From Pegoplata infirma (Eukaryota > Arthropoda > Insecta > Diptera > Anthomyiidae): a DNA stretch of 64,000 nt. The notes below the pieces were generated by a model that did no database searches, was not told the origin of the DNA, and saw only the letters and a program-made list of their open reading frames with translations. Positions within the stretch are counted from its first letter, which is position 1. The number at the start of each line of letters is the position of its first letter. The translations under genes were made by a program, and so were the position numbers. The DNA is taken from NCBI GenBank assembly GCA_963921195.1, contig OY992536.1, forward strand, positions 1,798,001 to 1,862,000, written 5' to 3'. Below, piece after piece: positions 58,149 to 64,000 of this stretch.

Positions 58149-59203
58149 TCAAATTCTGAGGCATTTTCTTTAAAAACAAGTTTTTAACATCTGAAAATTT
58201 TTCTAAAAAAAAGTTTCCCAATTTAGACTTGAAATTTTATTTTGAGCCTTTTTTTTTAATTAGTGAAGAAAATTTGAGGTCCTTCAACGATATTTCGATA
58301 AAATTGGAAATTATTAAATTGTACCAAATGAGTCGCGGTAGTACCACGGTACTTTTGAAGGTTAAAATGTACCAAAAAAAGTACAATTGTACCAACTTTA
58401 ACATCCATGATTCAAATGTTTGACCATTTTTAATCAAGCTCTCAACACTGTTAAACGGCTTATTCAAAGTTTTGGCACAAAGTCATAATTAATATCAAAA
58501 CTAAAATTATTCTATATAAATTTGTTAGTTAATGTGACACGTTTCATTATAATTATACATAAATTAATATGACTTAATTTTTAAAATGATTTTTATTACT
58601 TTTTATTCAGTTTCAACTATAAATTTTATTTTTCGAATAAAAAACAAACGAGCTTGTTATGTATAAAAGTTTATTAGGGTGAAGCAAAACTTTCGATTCT
58701 CTAGCTCCACAGGACCTTTACAAAAGAAGGACTTACACGCACAAATTAAAAAATGTAGCCAAACCAGAATCCATATTATATTAAAAGTCTCAGGTTTTAA
58801 GTGGCTATTGACGCTTTATTCAGCACACATACTACTTATACTCTGAGGTCTGTTGCGAGAAGTGTTACGCAGAAAAAAGAAATACATAAATAAAGTTTAA
58901 TTGCAATTTTAGCAAGAAAATTAATTATGCTGACAAATTGTTAATTATTCATGACAATAATAAAATTATCCATTAGTAACGTTAAAAAGGAACCTATGTC
59001 GGTGTTAGTTGAGTTAATGAAATATGGGGGTTTTCGTGTCAACTGACACAACTTTTGAAACCGATGTCTTCCGATCGGGATGAAATTTGCCCCAAGGTTA
59101 GTCCTATTGGATAGTAGTTCAGACACAAATTTTCAACGAGATCGGTCAAGAACTCTCTGAGTTAGAGGGGGTCGAAATTTGACATTTTAGCCAAAGAGGT
59201 GTA
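58149..59203. other. No recognisable gene
   Basis: AT-rich sequence to about 58680. 59000-59200 contains phrases common in degraded fly repeats (GATCGGGATGAAATTTGCC). No element boundary could be fixed. Confidence 0.35.
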
Positions 59204-59938
59204 TCCCAGCAAAACTTAGATTACCAAATAAGGTATAAAATAAGGTATAGGATCTCTTATTTTATACATTGCAGCATTGATGATTTTAACAGGCGATGAG
59301 ACTCAAAGTAATGCATCCACATTATCACAAAGAATACCAGTAAGGTATAAAATAAGTCATAAATTTATAACGAAGAATACGAGTAAGGTGTAAAATATAT
59401 GATATTTTATAGGTTACGAGAAATGAAATAATATAGCATACCAGAAGATAATATATAAGATGTTACGAGTAGTGAAAAAGTAATTTTGTATTAAATTTAC
59501 TCACGTGATTGTAAGTGAGTGTAAGTAGATAAAATATGCTCGTGAGTGTGTTCCGTTAGAAATTTCCTGTCGTGAGAACATCTCTAGTTTAAACTTATGA
59601 ATTTTTTTATAAAATAATTATGTTTTATGTTATTGTAATGCATTATGCATCCAATTATAAATAATGCATTATTTAAAACTTTCAAATAATACATATTGTA
59701 ACCAAATATAAGTCATCCATGATTTAATATTTAGAAATAATAAATAGGAAATACATTTTTTCCAATAATCATGCATTACGTAGCAAATTATTAGTAATGC
59801 ATTATTTTTCATTTTAAAATAATACGTTGTGGAACAAATGTTTGGTAAGACATCCTAAAATAATGCTACAAATAAGGTATATACATTACCTGGTAATGTG
59901 TTATATAATCACTACCCATTACCAAAGTTTTGCTGGGA
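59204..59938. mobile_element. TCCCAGCAAAACTT-end MITE, full copy (735 bp)
   Basis: The ends are TCCCAGCAAAACTTAGATTACC and GGTAATGGG-type text closing AAGTTTTGCTGGGA, with TA on both sides (59202-59203, 59939-59940). It is longer than the palindrome copies because of extra AT-rich sequence near 59640-59815. Confidence 0.85.
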
Positions 59939-59967
59939 TATTCTCATCCATGTAACTTCTTACCTCC

Positions 59968-60135
59968 GATTCAGAACAGATGGGATATATATCTGGCTTA
60001 TTCGAAACCGAATCTGGGGACGAATGCGACCTCTTTGATAACACGGAGGATGAAGCCAATAACACGGTGGTGGAAAGGATGGTGGAAATAAAACAAGATG
60101 TTGCGGTTCCTACAAATAAACCTCCATCACTGTAA
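59968..60135 (+). pseudogene. C-terminal end of LINE ORF1
   Basis: A 55-codon frame, acidic (ESGDECDLFDNTEDEANNT), closes at TAA 60133-60135 and overlaps the ORF2 start by 38 bp in the +1 frame. The Gag-like upstream part was lost by 5' truncation. Confidence 0.6.
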
Positions 60136-63100
60136 GGCAGCCTCAGTTGCACTCTTGCTGCGCCTGACGACAGGAGCAGTTGACTTGGTTTTTATCCAAG
60201 AGCCCTGGGTGCGGGGTGGCAGAGTTTGCGGATTGAAGACCCCTGGGTTTAAGTTGATGGTTGCCAAAGGTAAGGGCTCACCAAGAGCCTGCATCTTGGC
60301 GAAAAATGGCTTAAATATATTCTTTTTGTCAACTTTTAGTGATATGGATGTAACAGCGGCTAGCTTAGAGCTTCATGGGAAATCTATTTGGCTCGCCTCT
60401 GCGTATTTTCCTAATCCGGGGTCAATACCCCCGGAGAAGGTTGTCGGTCTAATTCGGGAGTCTGAATCTAGGGGACACCAGTTAGTAGTGTGTTGTGATG
60501 CTAATGCACATCATTCAATATGGGGTAGTACAGACACAAATGATAGAGGCGAATCACTTTTGGAGTTTTTGTTAAGCACTAACCTGTATATTTGTAACAA
60601 GGGTGGTGAACCAACTTTCGTTACAAGTACGCGGCAAGAGGTTCTTGACGTAACACTTGTATCAGATACATTGTCTGATAGAATTGATGACTGGAGAGTT
60701 TTGGAAGAGCATTCTTTCTCAGATCATCGCTACATTGAGTTTTTACTCAGGGAGCGTGCCCCGGTTGAGACAGTCTCTAGAAATCTGAGGAGAACAAACT
60801 GGGTGAAATATAGGGAGACTTTTTCTTTGCTTTTGGATGAAGTACCCCTATCTGAACCGCATAGTTTAGCGGAAATTGACTGTCTGGTTGACCATATAAC
60901 AAATGTTTGTAATAGGTGCCTGGATGCGTCTTGCCCTTCTGCAAAGCCTAGAGGGAAAAAAAGCCACCTTGGTGGTCAAATGAGTTGCAGACGAGCAGAG
61001 ATTCCTGCAGAAAGCTCTTTAATAAGGCTAAATTTTCAAGAGCGGACGAGGACTGGTCTGCATACAGGCTGCAACTTAAGAGTTATAAAAAGATGATCAG
61101 AAATGCAAAATGTGATTCTTGGAAAAACTTCTGTGGAAACATAGAAGACGTTTCTGAGGCATCCAGGCTGCGCAAGGTTCTGGCTTCTTCTCCTTGCACC
61201 CTAGGATACCTGAAAGATCCTAATGGGGTGTGGTCTTCCTCCAGTGGAGAGTCGCTGGATCTCCTTTTAAACACGCATTTTCCGGGCAATTCCATGACGC
61301 CGTTTCAAGCTTTGGAACGTTCTGACGCCCAAGCATCTGAAATTGCTTCGGAAATAATAAATATGCCAACATTAATCTGGGCGATAAAAAGCTTCAGGCC
61401 CTATAAATCCCCGGGACCTGATGGTATAATCCCGGCTGAGTTGCAGCAAGTGTTGGACTATATAGCCCCGTTGCTGTATAATCTATACACAGCATGCATC
61501 AACTGGTCGTATATTCCTTTAAAATGGAGGGATACCAGAGTCGTATTTATCCCGAAGGCTGGGAAAAGTTCCCACACAGCTCCGAAGGATTTCAGACCAA
61601 TTAGTCTGTCTTCTTTTTTGTTAAAGACAATGGAACGAATGATAGACTCATATTTGCGTAGAGTGATTGACCCGAGGTTGCTTTCGACAAAGCAACATGC
61701 ATACAGCAAGGGACGATCAACGGAAACAGCTCTTCATGAGCTCGTTGGTACCATCGAGAGATCGCTTTCGGTAAAGGAGTACACTATGGTGGCCTTTCTT
61801 GATATTGAGGGGGCTTTTAATAATGTCATCCCAGAATCGATAATATTGGCATTGTCTGGTCTGGGAGTAAAGCGTGAAATCGTTTTAATGGTGGAAAGCC
61901 TACTTGCCAGTAGACGTATAACGTCTGAATTGGGAGCGTCCGTCATATCTCGATTTGTCAATAGGGGCACACCACAAGGAGGTGTTCTTTCGCCGCTTCT
62001 TTGGAACCTGGCACTGAATTCAATGCTACTATCTCTAGAAGCACGTGGTTGTCATGTTGTCGCATATGCTGACGATGTCGCGATAGCGGTAAAGGGGAAG
62101 CATCTGCCAACATTGCGGGACATTCTTCAGGGTTCTCTGAAAGATCTGTCTAAATGGGCAAGAGACTGTGGTCTAGGAGTTAATCCTAGTAAAACAGAGC
62201 TTGTTTTATTTACAAGGAAAATTAAGATTCCTGCTTTCGATCCTATTTCTCTGGACGGTACTGAAATCACCTTCTCAGATGGAGCCAAGTATCTTGGAGT
62301 ATTTCTAGATAGGAAGCTGAATTTCAGGCGTAATATTGAGGAACGGGTGAGAAAAGCAACGATTGCTTTGTATTCCTGTAAAAGGGCCATTGAAAACGAT
62401 GGGGTTTCAGCCCTCAAGTCGTTCATTGGATCTATACAGCAGTGATGCGTCCAATTTTGCTGTATGGTATCATTGTCTGGTGGCCTGCTTTAGAAACAAA
62501 AGCGAACTGTGTCTTTATCACGAAGGTACAGAGAATGGCGTCAATGTGCATAACTGGTGCTCTTCGTACTACACCTACGGCTGCATTAGAAATCCTCCTT
62601 CACCTGATACCCTTGGACATATTGGGTAGGCAGTATGCAGCTGCGTCGGCAATTCGACTTAATAGCACGCTGCAATGGAGGAGCAGCGATTGTGGCCATA
62701 GCGCGATCTTGAAAAAGATAACAATACCACAAAATGTGGATTGTGCTCCCTCTTTGAGCCTTTTTGAGCGCCACTTTACCACTATGATACCATCCAGGGA
62801 GTCTTGGATGGGGGATACTCCGGGAAGAGGAGCTACCATAAATTTTTACACAGATGGATCGAGGCTGCACGAACAAGTGGGCTTTGGGGTCTATTCGGAA
62901 GAGCTTGGATTGAGCCTGGCTCGTAGATTGCCAGATCATTGCAGTGTTTACCAGACAGAGATGCTGGCAATAAAGGAAGTGGCTGACTGGTTGAGCTGCA
63001 ATGTCTTGTCTACAACCGCAGTCAACATCTATACTGACAGTCAAGCCGCGGTCAAGTCCCTGGATTCAATGTTTCTGAAAACAAGATCTGCCCTTAACTG

Positions 63101-63689
63101 CCGCACGTCTTTAAATGAGATGGCCAAGCAGTTTAACATACGACTCATATGGGTCCCAGGGCACAGAGACATTCCAGGGAATTGCAAAGCCGATGAGCTT
63201 GCAAGACTAGGAACTACCTTACAGGTTCCAACAGAATTGGAATGTGTTGGTATGCCTCTAGAAACTTGGAAGCAAAACCTACGGCTTTGTTCAGCGACGG
63301 AGACTAATCAAAGATGGGCAAATGGATGGACGTGTGAGACAACACGACTGATTTGGCCTTCTCTTAATCAGGGGCGCACAAGTGAGCTGATATCGCTTCC
63401 AAGAGGAGAGATTTCGACGGTGGTTTCTATAATTACCGGACACTGTCTTATAGGGAAGCACGCAGAGCGGTTAAATGTGCCGTCGAATGACTTTTGCCGA
63501 AGTTGCATGGATGAAGAGGAGTTGGAAACTATCGAACACTTTATTTGCCATTGCCCGGCACTTTCTGGTCAGCGACTTGCTTCACTGGGATCTAGGGAGC
63601 TGTACGATCTTTCTGATTTGTCGGATGTCAAAATTCAACATCTAAGGAGTTTCATAAGAAGCTCAAACTGGTTTAACGACAGGGACTAG
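60098..63689 (+). pseudogene. LINE ORF2: endonuclease, reverse transcriptase, RNase H; two frameshifts
   Basis: Frame A from ATG 60098 holds an AP-endonuclease-like domain: LQINLHHCKAAS, VDLVFIQEPWV, VVCCDANAHHSIWG and HSFSDHRYIEF. Frame B (from about 60960) carries RT: FRPISLSSFLLKTMERMI (61591), GTPQGGVLSPLLWNLALN and the catalytic AYADD (62062-62076). Frame C (from about 62410) carries RNase H: FYTDGS, IYTDSQAA and WVPGHRDIPGNCKADELARL, then CRSCMDEEELETIEHFICHC, a Cys-His motif usual at the end of such ORFs. Each junction is a -1 step, the first in a run of seven A (60956-60962). All key catalytic residues are intact; only the frameshifts inactivate it. Jockey/I-group origin by domain order. 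Confidence 0.88.
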
Positions 63690-63805
63690 TAGGGAAACCT
63701 ATTACGATCCCGTGGTATCACAATGGACCTCAGAGTCTACGTGTGTTGACGTAAAACGTCAGCAGCCACTTACAACCTAACCTAACCTAACCTAACTTCT
63801 TACCT

Positions 63806-64000
63806 ATTGTTTTTAGCAAAATATGTTCTAAAGAGTTTAGATAGCAATTTCTTCAGTCTTTTAAAAAAAAATTATAAAAAAAATAAAAAAAAATTTTTGA
63901 TTTTTTTTCTTAAAAATCAAAAACTTTTTTGACTTTTTCCTCAAATTGGGTACTTTTTTTTTTTTGATTCAAAAGAAAGCTTAGGTAATTTCCTTTAAGA
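63806..64000. other. AT-rich right flank of the LINE
   Basis: Poly-A/T runs only. Confidence 0.4.

Larger units (their letters stand above)
59966..63792 (+). mobile_element. RNase H-bearing LINE, 5'-truncated, with 13-bp target duplication
   Basis: TAACTTCTTACCT occurs at 59953-59965 and 63793-63805, bounding 3827 bp. The contents are the end of ORF1, ORF2 (endonuclease, RT, RNase H, Cys-His) and a short 3' UTR ending in CCTAA repeats with no poly(A). RNase H and a short-repeat tail point to the I/LOA/R1 group of LINEs; the exact clade is not decided. The exact duplication and long open frames argue for recent insertion. Confidence 0.9.

Noticed and set aside
60956..60962. Programmed -1 frameshift in LINE ORF2
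   Set aside because: Known RNase H LINEs keep these domains in one ORF, and a second frameshift in the same ORF points to mutation.
63776..63797. CCTAA repeats as a telomere
   Set aside because: Only four to five units, bounded by a LINE 3' UTR and its target duplication.

Overview
The window looks like a gene-poor, AT-rich stretch of a higher-fly (probably calyptrate dipteran) nuclear genome. The evidence is a cluster of genes for secreted proteins carrying GYR and YLP motifs (short repeat families known from Drosophila proteins), dispersed mini-me/DINE-1-like elements with GTCY microsatellite cores, and very dense small non-autonomous transposons. No species can be named from the sequence alone.

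Genes. Only four host genes are supported, and all belong to one family. Gene 1 (20178-21954, minus, 561 aa, 10 repeat units), gene 2 (29515-31026, minus, 472 aa, 8 units), gene 3 (36155-37093, plus, 289 aa, 4 units) and gene 4 (39887-41482, minus, 508 aa, 7 units) share one architecture. Exon 1 codes only the start methionine. A 69-93 bp phase-0 intron follows, and one long exon 2 encodes a signal peptide and tandem repeats. Each unit carries a Tyr-Leu-Pro-Pro motif, an acidic-to-neutral linker, (D/N)DGYRY and a very basic stretch ending in R-x-R-R before Asp-Val, which resembles a furin-type cleavage site. TATA boxes lie about 30 bp upstream of plausible start sites. Genes 3 and 4 are convergent and lie in the arms of a 5.8 kb palindrome (35918-41762); they differ mainly by three 219-bp coding units.

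Mobile DNA. 1-20 kb holds foldback elements, TA-flanked MITEs (one nest is three deep, 7295-9614), a palindromic element with a conserved short peptide (10551-11766) and mini-me-like copies. 22-36 kb holds MITEs, a tandem array of tRNA-Lys-type primer-binding sites (26678-27419), elements with tRNA-like modules, an RT fragment and a foldback. 41-53 kb holds a LINE RNase H relic split by a MITE, a hAT MITE inside a foldback arm, and a 235-bp hairpin with a hammerhead-like core. 53-64 kb holds a 5'-truncated jockey-like LINE, more mini-me-like copies and, at 59966-63792, a fairly young 5'-truncated LINE (endonuclease, RT, RNase H) with a 13-bp target duplication and a CCTAA tail.

Most stretches between these have no coding signal; what each holds is listed. 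All element boundaries come from reading repeats by eye, so ends without a stated target duplication may be off by tens of bases.
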